NCBI GenBank assembly: GCA_018806915.1
Contig: JAGKQI010000020.1
Span: 186,001-250,000 of the forward strand
DNA: 64,000 nt
Direction: 5' to 3'
Source of the DNA: Phytophthora colocasiae
Lineage: Eukaryota; Oomycota; Peronosporomycetes; Peronosporales; Peronosporaceae
Shown here: piece by piece, positions 12,428-24,169 of the stretch
How the letters are laid out: every line of letters begins with the position of its first letter
How positions within the stretch are numbered: the stretch's first letter is position 1
The notes under the pieces: model-generated
The model's input: only the letters and a program-made list of their open reading frames with translations
Databases searched by the model: none
What the model was told of the DNA's origin: nothing
Translations under genes and position numbers: made by a program

Positions 12428-13875
12428 CTACAAAATTGTGGCCAGACGGTCGTAATCCACAAGCTCTCCACAGTCGGTACCGAACACGAGGTGGCGGTCA
12501 TTGAACTTTGTCGAGATGAAGCGAGTAGAGGGGGTCGGTGGTTCAAACCATCGCACTGGGTTAGGCTCGTACCATCTCCACAATGCCGCCTGAAGAATAA
12601 AGTCGGAAGTCCATAAACAGTAAGAACAAATTAATTTGCAAGGAGACAGTGGCGCGTACCTTCCCAGTCGATGACACACTAACAAGCTTGCGGTTGTCAA
12701 ACTGCAAGGCCTTAACTCCTCCGTGCTCGCGATTGCTAAAAGTACACAGCGATTGTTGGGTTCGGACGTCCCAAGCTTCCATTCCTTGTTCCGAATAGCC
12801 TGCAACTACTACTGTCTCGTCCATTTCGAGCGCCGAGATGGTGCCTTCGCACAAAGCTGATTTAGACAAAATCTTCGCGCTTTTCCCTCCCCACCAGCGA
12901 ACTGTGCCTTCATTACCAGCTGACCACAGTACCCGTCCTTTAGTATCTGCGTTGACAACAGCGCCTAGAAAACAAAGTAGCAAGCAACAGAACCGTTAAT
13001 TCACCAAACGTACACTTCCTTATCGTAACAAGAACGCTCACGTACCTGGGTGACCTGCCAATCGGTGTGTAAGACGACTGCTGCGCAGGTCAAACACACG
13101 GATGAGACCGCACGATGTACCACACACAAGCGTATTGCGTAGTAGCATTAGGCTAGTGATCTGCGGGCATGTCTCTCTTTGTGATCGTGGCAGCATTGAC
13201 TTGTGGATCTTGCTCGATGGGATAGACACAATAATTTCTCCTTTCGTAACATCCCACACATTTGCTTCTCCCTTCTCTGTTGACGTCGCCAAATGCAAGA
13301 ATGTGCCGTCGTTGTGGTCGATTCGTATATTAACCACTTTGTCCTTCGCACGGGTCCTAATAAAAGGAACCATTCCCAGGCTGGAGCGGTGGGAAATTGA
13401 CGTGGTGGGTGGCGAGTTCACTGCCGGCGTGGTGTCAAGGTTACGACTTTCCAACGAAGAGAAGCTCCAAATCTTGACCGCGCCGTCAGTACAGCCAACC
13501 GCCAATGCTTCGTCGCAAACATCGTAACAGGAGGCGTTTGTTTGTGTCATTGAAGCTCGTAAGCGTTGCTTTTCAAGCGACCACAAGTAAAAGTTTGCAC
13601 GTTCTTGGTCAATCGCACCCGAAACTAGCTGCGCACAAGAATGCATGTAAGAACAAACTCCAGCAGAGGCAGACATACTTGTAACGTACTCGTGCTTCTT
13701 GGTTCCGACTGAATCTGTTGCTTAGCAGCCCAGGGTTCTCAAAGGCGGAACGAGGGCTCTTGTGTATCTCGTTCTTTAGCTCCGGTATGTCGTCCAGACG
13801 AAGCGTTCTCGGTGGTTTATCGAACCACTCGTTCTCCACTGTCATTAGCTTTAGATCGTGAACGTATTCCCGCAT
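12428..13875 (-). CDS. WD40-repeat protein
   Basis: Multi-exon gene ending at TAG 12430-12428. First exon: MREYVHDLKLMTVENEW through FSRNQEAR (to about 13690). Second: about 13630-13045, with repeats YDVCDEALAVGCTDGAVKIW, GEANVWDV and TLVCGTSCGLIRVFDLRS. Third: about 12963-12660, with VLWSAGNEGTVRWWGG and GMEAWDVRTQQ. The last exon ends DCGELVDYDRLATIL. At least six blades are visible, consistent with one beta-propeller used as a protein scaffold. The partner is not recognisable and no F-box was seen. The start is uncertain: the frame is open without an ATG up to a TGA at 13980, so a short upstream exon is possible. Confidence 0.72.
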
Positions 13876-14654
13876 AGACGTGCGTTCATTAAGCAGACAA
13901 GCTCGGATGGCAGGAGGTGACCCTCGCCGGTTCACGTTACTGTTACCCACACCAAGAGCGTCAGTACACCCGAACGTTCAGTATAAAAAGCAGGATAAAA
14001 CTGACTGCCGATCCTTACGGGGAAGGTGCGTCTACCTCACGGTAGCAGTAGTTAGCGGCACGACGGAAGCAATTGATCAACAATGGCTCATATGGCACCC
14101 CAGCTGAGATCTCCCACACTGATGGCTTCATCATCTCTCTAGCCCAATTTCGATTCAGACACACTACATCACAAACAGCGCAAGCACACAGAACGACACA
14201 TCGATTCACCATCAATACCCATATTTCACCAGCATCTTTTTCTTTATTTTGTCATTCATTCAGCTACGCACCCAGCATTCGCGTGTCCACAGAGCCCACA
14301 AAGGCGACCACCCGTGCAAGCAACGTAGGTTTCCCCAGAAGGGCGTTAATATGGGTAGCAGCTACCGTAGCTGGCGCCGAGTCCCCAGCGTCGACTTGGT
14401 CCGTCATCGTCCCTTCTCTCCTGATTCCTTGGAATGCGAGGGGGAGGAAGCTTGCAATTTTTTACCCCGAGATACTCGCACATAGTTTTGTACCAACCAC
14501 AGGTCGTCTGGTGGCGAGAGTCTCAAATTGCCCACGGATTAGCTCGAAGTATTATTGTTGTATCCGATATCGATTTTGGGAGGTCAAAGGGGGAAAAACC
14601 GGCAAAGAGCTCCAGAACGAACCAAGAGGACACGTGAGTGAGTGGGTCGCCACC
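13876..14654. promoter_or_regulatory. Divergent 5' region of WD40 gene and SPT5
   Basis: About 780 bp between opposite starts. A TATAAAAAG lies at about 13981 and an oomycete initiator-like GTCATTCATTC at about 14250, both read on the plus strand toward SPT5. The SPT5 frame is open upstream to 14073, but residues there do not look like SPT5, so this is treated as leader. Confidence 0.45.
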
Positions 14655-17600
14655 ATGTCGTCGAGCGAAGAGGAGCTGGATCGCAACCTGTCAGAGGATG
14701 AGGACGTGTCGGAGGACGAGATCCCTGAGGAGGAGGAAGACGCATCGGAAGAGGAGACGCCTGTGAAGAAGCGCAAGGCTGCGGACAGCAAGCCCAAACC
14801 CAAGAAACGCCGCAAGCCCGTCAACAAATTCATCGAGGAGGAGGCAGACGTTGATGAGGATGAAGAAGAGGAGGAAGACGATGACGACGACTTCTATCGT
14901 TCAGAGCGCCAGATGGCTGAGGAGGTCGAAGCAGGCCACTCATATCGCTACGAGCCGCAGGACCGCACAGAGTTTGACGAGTCAGAGAGCGCCGAGGCTA
15001 TCGTCAACCGTATTAAGAAGCGCCACCAGCAGAGCCGCAAGCAGTATGACGGTGACGAGGAGGGCGGGGAAGTGATTCAAAACGAGGTGGCACAACAGTC
15101 ACTTCTACCGTCCATTCAGGATCCACGTATGTGGGTATTCAAGTGCAAGCCCGGTCGTGAGCAGCACCTAGTGGTCGCACTCATGAACAAATTCATTGAG
15201 TTTTCTCGTCGTGGCGAGCCTCTCATGGTCAAATCTGTAATGGCTTCCAATTCGAAGGGCTTTATCTACGTGGAGGCGGAACGAGAGCCACATGCGAAGG
15301 ATTGCCTAAATGGATTGCGTGATGTGCAGCAGTGGTCGATGAAGCTGGTACCTATCCACGAAATGACGTCGGTTCTCAATGTCCAAACGCGCAGGAAACC
15401 ACTAGTTGCTGGTGCTTGGGCGCGAATGAAGCGCGCAGGACTTTACAAGGGTGATCTCTGCAAGGTTATTGAGATTCTCGACAATGGCACGCGTGCAGTT
15501 GTGAAAATGATCCCTCGTCTCGATCCTATTGTTTTAGCTGGTGGTGAACAGCCCAAATACAAGAAGGGTCAACGACCGCCTCAGAAGCTTTTCCACGCAA
15601 ACATGGTTCCAGGGGCGGATGTTGCCCGTCGCCGGTACCCTTCAACTGGAGAAATGATGGACACGTTTGACAACGACTTTTACCAGGAAGGTTTCTTGAT
15701 CAAGGAAGTGAACATTGCCACTATGCTGACTACAGAAGATGTGAACCCAACTTTGGATGAGATTAACCGCTTCTCGTCTGTTGCGGGTGAAGATGGTGAC
15801 CACACTGCCGAGGAGATGCTGGCGTCTGTGGAAGCTGATGATTGGAAGAACAAAGTTGATCTCACAAAGGGCGATACAGTGCGTGTGATTGAAGGCGATC
15901 TCATCAATCTAATGGGCGTCGTGTTGAGCACCAACACAGCCAACGACACTGTCCGTGTCATGCCGCTTCACGAAGAAATTAAGGATACGATATTGGATTT
16001 CCAGCTGAAACAACTTATGAAGTATGTGAAGGTGGGTGATCATATTAAGGTGGTGTCGGGGATGTACTCCGGCGAGACCGGTACAGTTGTAGCAGTGGAT
16101 GATAGTGAAGGAGCCCCCGTGGCTATTGTCCTGGTTGACAGCATGGCGCGTGAAATTCAGGTCCGTGTTCGCGATTTGCAGGAGTCTGCCGAAATCTCGC
16201 ACGGTCTCGATTCATACAAGGGCAAAGAGCTTTACGATCTTGTTGCCCTGGCACACGGTGATGTAGGTGTGATTACCCATGTTGGACGCGAGGGATTCAC
16301 GATTCTTTGTCAGAATGGCCAATCGCGGAATATTTCCGACCAGGAGGTGCAGCGTAAAATCGTATCTTCGCGGACAACAGCGGCATTGGACAAGAAACAC
16401 AACCATGTTAGTGTTGGAGAAATGGTTAACGTGGTTGAAGGGCCTTTTGCTGGCCATAGCGGAACGGTGAAACACATTTACCGAACGTACCTCTTCATTC
16501 ACAACAACCGTATTACGACCAATTCGGGTATGTTCGTCACCCGAGCCCGTGGAGTGATCTTGTCTGGTAGCAAGGCCCGTTCGGATATGATTTCGAACTC
16601 AACGGTGCCTCGAATGGACGCTGGTATGCGTCAGCAAAACCAACGGGGTGGAAGAAATCAGCGTGAGTCTGAATTAATCGGCCAGACCGTCAAGGTGAAG
16701 AAGGGGCGCTGGAAAGGATACATTGGTATTGTTGTCGATGAAAGTGACCAAAAGGTCAAGGTGGAAATTCATTGCAAAGCAAAAATTGTGGATGTTGATC
16801 GGTTGCACATCACCATTGCTGGCACGCGCGATGGTGGAGTGGTGGACAAGCCGCGTTATGCTGGAACTCCGATGACGGGTGCAACGCCACTGCCATCGCA
16901 GACCCCGCTCCATGGCAGTGCAATGACGCCTATGGCTACCCCGCTGCATCGCGGCATGGGTACTCCGCAATCATCTGGGCGTGCTGGTGACGCTTGGAAT
17001 GTTGGCAACGACGACGCACTACTGGAAACGCAGATGAATCAGGAGAAGGACATTACCCATGCGACGAGCTTTGGTACGCCACTAGAGCCTACTGCGCCGT
17101 CTAGTGATATGTCTAGCAACAGGTACTCAAATCCGACAACGCCTATGGCCCCGCGATCCCCTACAAGAGATGGTATGATGCCGGTGACCCCTGCTGCCAA
17201 CCCTGCGACGCCTGGATTGAACCCGACAACGCCTGGATTGAACCCTACGACGCCTGGGCTTCAGCCAAGGACCCCAGCCTACATGATGGGCCAAAATCCT
17301 ACAACACCAGGTCTGAATCCGACTACACCCTCGCATTTGTCTGCTGCTACTCCTGGCATGGGCCACGAGCCGATGGGAATGGAGCCGATGACTCCAGGCT
17401 TCAACCCTACGACTCCAGGTCTGTCGGCTATGACTCCTGGTCTCAACCCTGTGACTCCAGGAATCAACACTCCAGGCTACAATCACAATCCAATGACCCC
17501 AGGTTTTGGAGTGGCAACTCCCATGGGCCGTATGAACTCGGCTGCCACACCTGCAGCGACACCTGGCATGATGGGAGGCGTTCCTATGACGCCCGCCGGC

Positions 17601-17963
17601 TTTAAGCAGGATCCGAACGACTTAACGGGCGGACCTGGCAGTGGAGAAGTGACGTGGAAGATGAAGGGTGTGGAGGTTGAGGTAATCGCTGGTGAACACA
17701 ACGGCAGTGTTGGTGCAATTACCCATGTGAGCGGCGGCTCCTGCTCCATCGATGTTGATGGCCGTGTGATCACCGTGTCATTGAACGATGTGAGACCAGT
17801 GGTGCCGGAGAAGCAGGATACGGTGATCATCCTGTCGGGCGACGAGGCTGGCACTAGGGGTTCACTAATCGGTACAGATGCGTCGGACGGTATTGTCAAG
17901 GTCGATGGCGGCTCTGAGATTAAGATTTACGCAATCGCATCACTGGCCAAGATTGCGCAGTAA
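14655..17963 (+). CDS. SPT5: Transcription elongation factor SPT5
   Basis: Single-exon gene of 1102 residues. The start at 14655 has the context CGCCACCATG and gives MSSSEEELDRN. Works with SPT4 as DSIF on RNA polymerase II in the nucleus, controlling pausing, processivity and capping. Domains in order: acidic N-terminus (1-150) with a basic KKRKAAD patch; NGN domain (about 158-245, MWVFKCKPGREQHLVVALMNK); several KOW domains (about 255-720, e.g. KGDTVRVIEGDLINLMGVV and KRGRWKGYIGIVV-like); and a C-terminal repeat region (about 740-975) rich in NPTTPGL and MTPG units, the target of elongation kinases. A final KOW (EVIAGEHNGSVGAITHV) closes the protein. The repeat unit is TPG-based rather than the vertebrate CTR1 heptad. 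Confidence 0.95.
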   Translation: MSSSEEELDRNLSEDEDVSEDEIPEEEEDASEEETPVKKRKAADSKPKPKKRRKPVNKFIEEEADVDEDEEEEEDDDDDFYRSERQMAEEVEAGHSYRYEPQDRTEFDESESAEAIVNRIKKRHQQSRKQYDGDEEGGEVIQNEVAQQSLLPSIQDPRMWVFKCKPGREQHLVVALMNKFIEFSRRGEPLMVKSVMASNSKGFIYVEAEREPHAKDCLNGLRDVQQWSMKLVPIHEMTSVLNVQTRRKPLVAGAWARMKRAGLYKGDLCKVIEILDNGTRAVVKMIPRLDPIVLAGGEQPKYKKGQRPPQKLFHANMVPGADVARRRYPSTGEMMDTFDNDFYQEGFLIKEVNIATMLTTEDVNPTLDEINRFSSVAGEDGDHTAEEMLASVEADDWKNKVDLTKGDTVRVIEGDLINLMGVVLSTNTANDTVRVMPLHEEIKDTILDFQLKQLMKYVKVGDHIKVVSGMYSGETGTVVAVDDSEGAPVAIVLVDSMAREIQVRVRDLQESAEISHGLDSYKGKELYDLVALAHGDVGVITHVGREGFTILCQNGQSRNISDQEVQRKIVSSRTTAALDKKHNHVSVGEMVNVVEGPFAGHSGTVKHIYRTYLFIHNNRITTNSGMFVTRARGVILSGSKARSDMISNSTVPRMDAGMRQQNQRGGRNQRESELIGQTVKVKKGRWKGYIGIVVDESDQKVKVEIHCKAKIVDVDRLHITIAGTRDGGVVDKPRYAGTPMTGATPLPSQTPLHGSAMTPMATPLHRGMGTPQSSGRAGDAWNVGNDDALLETQMNQEKDITHATSFGTPLEPTAPSSDMSSNRYSNPTTPMAPRSPTRDGMMPVTPAANPATPGLNPTTPGLNPTTPGLQPRTPAYMMGQNPTTPGLNPTTPSHLSAATPGMGHEPMGMEPMTPGFNPTTPGLSAMTPGLNPVTPGINTPGYNHNPMTPGFGVATPMGRMNSAATPAATPGMMGGVPMTPAGFKQDPNDLTGGPGSGEVTWKMKGVEVEVIAGEHNGSVGAITHVSGGSCSIDVDGRVITVSLNDVRPVVPEKQDTVIILSGDEAGTRGSLIGTDASDGIVKVDGGSEIKIYAIASLAKIAQ

Positions 17964-18181
17964 GACTCCATGTACTAGGCAATGATGGAAGCAGGCAGCA
18001 AACCAGTATATTCGACGTGCAGTCAGACAGACGACTGCCCCCATCAGTACACAAACTAACATGCATACCCAGACTGTTAGCTCAATAGTGTTTGATCGAC
18101 ATTTGTTGGAATTTTGGAGTCGCCTGACAGGACGCTGTGAAACGAACTGCCTGCTACTATGGCTCGATGTCATAATTAGTC

Positions 18182-21100
18182 ATGCCTTCAGCATTGCACG
18201 AGCGACAACCTGCGTCCATTCGCACGAACACTCGGAAACTCACGCATCTCAACTCCGCAAAGGGTGTCACACGACTCGGTAACAATGAGCTGTCCTATGT
18301 CGAGAGCAAAAGCGAGCTCAAAACGAAGAGGATTGCTGCTCAGCGGACTGCAATGGTGGTGGCAGACCGCGCCACAAGTATTTTGAAGATGCAGCAGCAG
18401 CACGATCCAGATGTACTGGACCTTCGACCTTACTGCCTTGAGCTCAACGATGTCCTGCTAACCGAGATGGCACACCAGCTCAGGGCTAACCGAACTCCTG
18501 GGTATTCACTCCTTATCCTGTCCGAATGCTATGGCCTTACTCCTGTACGTGGTCACGCAGTTGTGCGTTTGTGTCAGTCCTCCTTCTTACACTTCGTGCC
18601 GATGCTGGCAGGTTGGTTTGCGGTCTCTCATTCACGTCGTTGGGGAAACGCTACGCCAGCTCGATTGTTCGTGCACGACGTTGTCAGTGCCAATGCTGCA
18701 AGTTCTAGCTACGGGCATTGAGCGTCTGGATGCGCTGAACTTTTCATCGTGTCCTCAGCTTTTGAGCGAAGGAGTACGCGAGTTTATCTCGTGTTGCAAC
18801 ACCTCGCTAACCCGGTTAAACCTGTCACGCTGTGGAGCACTAACTGACGACGCGTTGGGTTGGATCGGCGGCGCGTTGGGGCCTCAGGGCTCCCGAACTC
18901 GATGTCGTCGACTGCTGTCGCTCGATGTGTCTTATACCAATGCCATTTGTGATCGTGGCCTTGCAGCTCTTGGCGCAGGTTGCCAAGCACTTCAATTTTT
19001 GAATCTTGAGAGCCTCGAACGTATTTCGGATGCTGGAATGTTGCACATTGTTCGTGGTTGTAAGGTGCTCCAGGTTCTCAGTCTAAAACGATGTCAACAA
19101 CTGACTAATGCCACGCTCGAGCATATTGGAAAGTATGGTGTGAATTTACGCACACTCAACCTTAGTGGCTGCTACGGGATGTCATCCGCTGGTATATTTG
19201 CAATGTTACCAAGTGCATCACAATTGCAGTCGTTGAATCTGGAAGGATGCCTCCGAATGCGTGAGGATATCCTTGCTCCACTTGCAACATCGTGCCCTTC
19301 CTTACAAACACTCAACCTAACAGGGTGCCAAGACATCACGGACGCCGGTATCAAGACTTTAGCGGAGAACATGCCATTCGTGCAAAAAGCGCGCACTTAT
19401 CGTGGGCTGGAACCGCGTGTGGACGGATTGCAAATAAAGTATTCAATTCAGGAGCAGACTATCCGTTCTTCGGCGGCATTGCGACTCCAGGCCTACTACC
19501 GGGGCTATCTAGGTCGACGAATTGCTGCTTTTTGGCGCGAAACAATGGTGCAGACTCCTGCTTGCCGCAAAATTCGGCGATGCTACATGTGCTGGCAACT
19601 AAGGCGTGAGCTCGAGTTCCGTGTAAAGCGTACAACGCTTGTTTATCAAAGTGCTGTACGAATTCAAAGCTTGATTAGAGGGGTACTGTGTAGAGCTGCC
19701 CGTGCACGTTTCCAACAAGAAACACAGCGACTCACTGTATGGGCAATTTACGTTGTCAAGATCCAGGCTGCTTATCGAGGGCATTGGACACGACGGCATT
19801 TTGTCCTGGTGCGGAAGTCTATGGAGCGATATCGCCTTGAGCAGGGCCTTCTTCAGCGTGAGGCCGCTGCAGCTCGTCTACAAAAAGTTTACCGTGCACG
19901 ATTTGGCCGGTCACGCTTTGAAGATCTGATGACACTGAACCAGATACGTCGAAAAGAGCAGCACGATGCTGCAGTGTTGTTGCAGCGCCTCTATCGAACT
20001 CGCGCTGCACGTCGTGCGTACAGCCAGTTGTGTGCAGCAATTAAGCGACAACAAGACGAGGTTCGCGAGCTCGAGAGGGTTGCAGTCAAGTTACAAAGCA
20101 ACTGGCGTGGACATCGCAGTCGTAAAAATGAATTGATTCGAATCCGCGCCGAGGCCCAAGCACGTGAAATACTACAACACTCAGCTGCGAGCTGTATTAA
20201 TGCTGGTGTGCGCGGGTACTTTGGTCGGCGATACGCGAGATCTGTGCGTATCCGATCTCAAACTCGCAACCGTGCAGCTTGTGTCATCCAACGTTCGTGG
20301 CGCAGGTACTTGGAGCCAGACTTAAGACAACTGGAGCTGGATACTATGTTAATGAATTTGCGTGACAGCGCTCTCAACGAAGATGCCATTGCTCGAGAAC
20401 AGCAAGCCGAAATCTTACGCAAAGCCCGAGATCTGGTAAACCGCGATTCGGCCTCGGAACCAGAGAGCGACGACGACTGGCGCGACTTCCAGGACGAATA
20501 CGGTGATCAATTTTGGTTTTCTCCGTCCCGCAATGAGCGTGTCTACATGCGTCCAAATGACCACGCCCCCGAGAAAAGTATCCTTGAGATGCCGTGTCGT
20601 GTGTTGTGGCCACTTGAGCAACGCTGGTTTGACGGTCGCATAACTCGCTATAATCGGAAGAAGGAACGACACCGTATCGACTACGACGACGGGGATCACG
20701 AGTGGTTAAGTGTCTTTCGAGCCGACTCATCTCGGATCCAGATCTTCAATGGGCATTGCTGGTGCATGGCCTCCATGTTGGACACTTCAAAGCGTACGCT
20801 TCGAGCTGCAGTGTTCATCGGTGTATATTTCCAGCGGTTTGACCCTCGACGCATGTTTTGGCGGAGCGGCACCATTCGAGCATACCACGAACCGAGCGAT
20901 GCTTTCTTGCTCATGTACGACCCTGTTGACGATGGAAGCGGTGGGCCACGGCAGTATGAACAGGAGTGGGTGGATGTTTTTGCAACAGAAAATCATTTCC
21001 AAGTGCAGGATGCAATTACTCGACAATGGTATTCGCTCAGTGGATACGTCTTCGGTCATGTGCGAGGGCGGCCATTGGATCTACAGATGCTACACTCTAA

Positions 21101-21380
21101 GCAAGACGAGGGCTATTGGTACAGTGTGACGGATTATCTAGACTACAACGAGGCAATGTTCGTACAAGAAGAGGAGGGGGATGCTAACGTTACTGGCGAT
21201 ATCGAGCCAAGCGTAGACGGCGTAAAAGACGATGTAACTTTTTTCAAACCCGAAGCTGATAGTGGCGATATTGAACATAGTGATAGCGGAGAGGACGGGG
21301 ACACAGAGGCATCGGCAGAAGAGTCCGAGTCCGAATCCGAGCAAGAGGGCGAAGAAGAGAGCGATGACACTCAAAAATGA
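18182..21380 (+). CDS. Leucine-rich repeat / multi-IQ / Tudor-like protein
   Basis: Two exons: 18182-18544 and 18612-21380, 1043 residues; the intron is phase 0. After a basic N-terminus come AMN1/F-box-type leucine-rich repeats (about 125-410, e.g. LRTLNLSGCYGM, LQSLNLEGCLRM, LQTLNLTGCQDITDAGIKTL). Then about eight IQ motifs (about 430-725, e.g. LRLQAYYRGYLGRR, VKIQAAYRGHWTRR, VKLQSNWRGHRSRK), which bind calmodulin-like proteins. Two Tudor-like folds follow (PCRVLWPLEQRWFDGRITRY and a second near FDPRRMFWRSGTIRAY). The tail is acidic (SESESEQEGEEES). The combination suggests a scaffold controlled by calcium; I know no named family with it. Location and partners are unknown. Confidence 0.82.
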
Positions 21381-21451
21381 ACCAATTAATTTCGAAGTTA
21401 AATACATCCATCGTACTTAGTGCTGTATTTTATAAATTGAGCCGTAGGTGG

Positions 21452-23131
21452 ATGAAGCTCTTCCAGCTCACATTGCCCAACGAACAACATGGCAAGGTGT
21501 CCATCTCTCACAACCTTCCACCCTCATTTATACGCTCTTATTTATTTCCTTACGTCTTGACTTTGTCGCTTCAGGTCGTGTCCGTGCTACAGGATGAACT
21601 TAAGTTGGACAATGTAACAAGTGTGGAGGCACGCACATCGTCCATTGTGACGTTCCGCGTCGAGGACGAGGAGATGCAAGCGATTCTCAACAAACTGCAG
21701 CGTATGGGTGTTGGTGTGCAGTTCGGCTTTTGCGACGTCATGTCCCTCACGCCGGGCACTACGATGCAAAAACGCAACGGCAACAAGAAGAAGAAACGCA
21801 GTGTGGGCCGCATTCTTGAGCGCAACACTGATGTGGGCACTGCGGTTCCAGTGGCTGAGATGTACGCGCATATTGAGGCAAATTCTACTTTGTCCAGAGA
21901 CTCGGTGGTGATGCTGCTAATTTCTTCGTAAGTTTGACGATCTTTGTCCTGCCTGAGTGAGCAAAGTAAATTGAGTGTTGGTGCTTGTTGATACGACGAC
22001 ACAGGTCAATCGCTGGTATTGGCTTAGCTGGTGACTCTGGGGTATTTACAATGGAGCTACATGTACAATGTGTGTACTGCAAGCCAGAAACTTACACTGT
22101 CGTAACTATTTGTGCAGACCTACGTCGTTGCGTCCATGCTTTTATCTCCAATGATGGTACGTAATATATGCATCATTCGGAGTACGTGTACCATGTACGG
22201 GCAGAAGCTAAGTTGGTGTAATTTTGTTTTCGTAGGGGCCGATTCTGGGATGCGCTTTCGGATTCGCTCTTCGAGACAAAAACCTTTTCATCAACGGAAT
22301 GCTGAATGAGCTCTTTGCGTTGGTGCGTCTCTTCATGAAATGGTGTATGCACTTTTTGTTGCTTGTCTGCATTGCTTAAGGTTGTTATCATGCCCACAGA
22401 CTATTACGTTTCTGTTGGGAATAATGATTGGCGCATTTTTGAGCCCCTACGCTGTGGCGCTCAATTGGCCCACCGGTGAAATGCGTGAGCGCGGTCAAGC
22501 AATTCAGCTTCTATTTGGAGCTATTGTTGCTGCTCTATCGGGCACTGGTGTTGCGCTGGCCGAATCCAATGCTAACATCTCGTCCGTAGTTGGAGTAGCC
22601 ATTGCAGCGGCGCTTCTCCCGCCTACAGTAAATTGTGGAATCTGCTTCTCGTATGTTATGGTCGGTCAATATTTCGTGGTACGTATTGACTTGCTATGAT
22701 GGTAAGATATATGCTGTAAGTACGATATCTGACTTCTATGGTGGCAATAGACGGATGATGTTATTGGAGAGGAGCAAAAACTCGTTTTCTACGAAATCGC
22801 TGTCGGCAGTCTGATGCTCTTGTGGATCAATGTCGTCCTAATTTACGTCACTGCAGTATTGGTCTTCAAAATCAAAAAGGTAGACCAATTCCAGCTGATC
22901 CGGCGCATCGACGAGGGTGCATGGCAAAATTTACCACGAGTACAAAGATCTCCCGCTCATCGAGACATTGGTACGAGGCAGAACTTTGACAAGCGTGATC
23001 GAAGTGAGAGTAATGGGAGTGCAAGCAGTACCCGCGGGTTTCTAACCGATGAAGAAGACGTTGCCTTTTCTCCTGGACTTCAAAAACCGGAGCCGCTGAA
23101 GCTAGCTCCCATTCGTCGGCGCCCTCTTTAG
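21452..23131 (+). CDS. DUF389-family multi-pass membrane protein
   Basis: Seven exons: 21452-21496, 21575-21927, 22005-22041, 22118-22156, 22236-22322, 22400-22678 and 22751-23131, about 406 residues. All junctions are GT..AG and in frame. The soluble N-terminal part (QLTLPNEQHGK, VTSVEARTSSIVTFRVEDEE) is followed by hydrophobic helices with ASMLLSPMM then GPILGCAFG, the hallmark of DUF389. Further helices are TITFLLGIMIGAFL, LLFGAIVAALSGTGVAL, VVGVAIAAALLPPTV and LLWINVVLIYVTAVLVF. The cytosolic tail is Ser/Arg-rich. The family is widespread in bacteria and protists with no settled transport substrate. Its 3' end is 295 bp from the large transposon insertion. Confidence 0.85.
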
Positions 23132-23425
23132 CCACGTGCTACTATGGAGGCACCTGGAATGTATGTAATTCCCAAAGAGAACAACAAAACATGATTGTGG
23201 AGTTTTCTTTGGTAGAGGATAGTGTCTAACTCTCGTCCATCTCTAGTGTGGTAGTCTGGCGGAATTGTCGTCTTGTTTTGGAGCGACGCTGAACAGCGTG
23301 CAGATGCATGGTGGCGATCTCCCGATTACGGTCATACGGCATATTTTGGCACACCAAGATGCGCTGAGCTGGTGGCTCCTTACGAAGAGGGGCTAATGAA
23401 GAAGCCGGCCTAGATATTACAGGTG
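23132..23425. other. Host sequence left of the transposon stack
   Basis: About 290 bp of single-copy sequence with no coding frame that I can support. It ends in AGGTG (23421-23425), the left copy of element B's target duplication. Confidence 0.5.
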
Positions 23426-23642
23426 TGTAGTGTGTCTGCAGGGATTGAAGACACTCGAGGGGAGTCGGCGAACTCCCTGAAACTGTTGCTGAAGTCTATT
23501 TGGTAAATTGACAAGTGAGGTCTAGTGCTATTCTACATCTACCCGTTACCGGAGACATTATGGCCAACGGTTGGACACGGTGAGTGTCATCATTGTTGCC
23601 GTTACGGTCACTGCTCGTCATCGATGTTGTCGATACACGGAT
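23426..23642 (-). repeat. Element B left (3') LTR, outer segment
   Basis: 217 bp matching 43469-43685 with one mismatch. It is broken at 23642 by the insertion of element A after GGAT. Confidence 0.92.
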
Positions 23643-24169
23643 TGTCGTATACCTGGTTAAGGGTCGAGTAGTTGCGGACTGTTAGCGAGTAGGTCTGGGC
23701 GGGGAGCTTAAGGAATACGTAAAATGCAAACTTCTTTCTTCTTGTTTTTGGTTGTTCTTAACTTGGTAGATACACGACTGACTAGATTTCTGGGCGGTCT
23801 GGACCAGCACTTGTAGGGATGACACCTCACCGGAGTAGAAGAGCATTGAGACTAGGCATGACATCCGTCCTCTCACGACAGTATGATGGTAGACGAGGCA
23901 GTAGTAGATGAGAGGTAAGGTAAATCATCAATTTAGGGCCATCAACCATTTTAAGGCCGTATTTTAACTGCCAATGACGTGAAGAAGTTCGCAGAGCAAG
24001 TACTTTATTGGCTAAAACACACTAAATACGAATGCCTTCAAAAATTAATCGAAAATTTGGCGCGAGCTGTTGGCGCCAATTTTGGAGCTTGTCCTCCAGT
24101 CAATCATTGAGTCCACTCATCGCTCAGTGAAGGCCGAAGCCTCATTTTGCTTCTGTACAAGCAACAACA

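Noticed and set aside
14073..14654. SPT5 frame open upstream to 14073
   Set aside because: The residues have no SPT5 character, and the ATG at 14655 has a strong start context and begins the expected acidic N-terminus.
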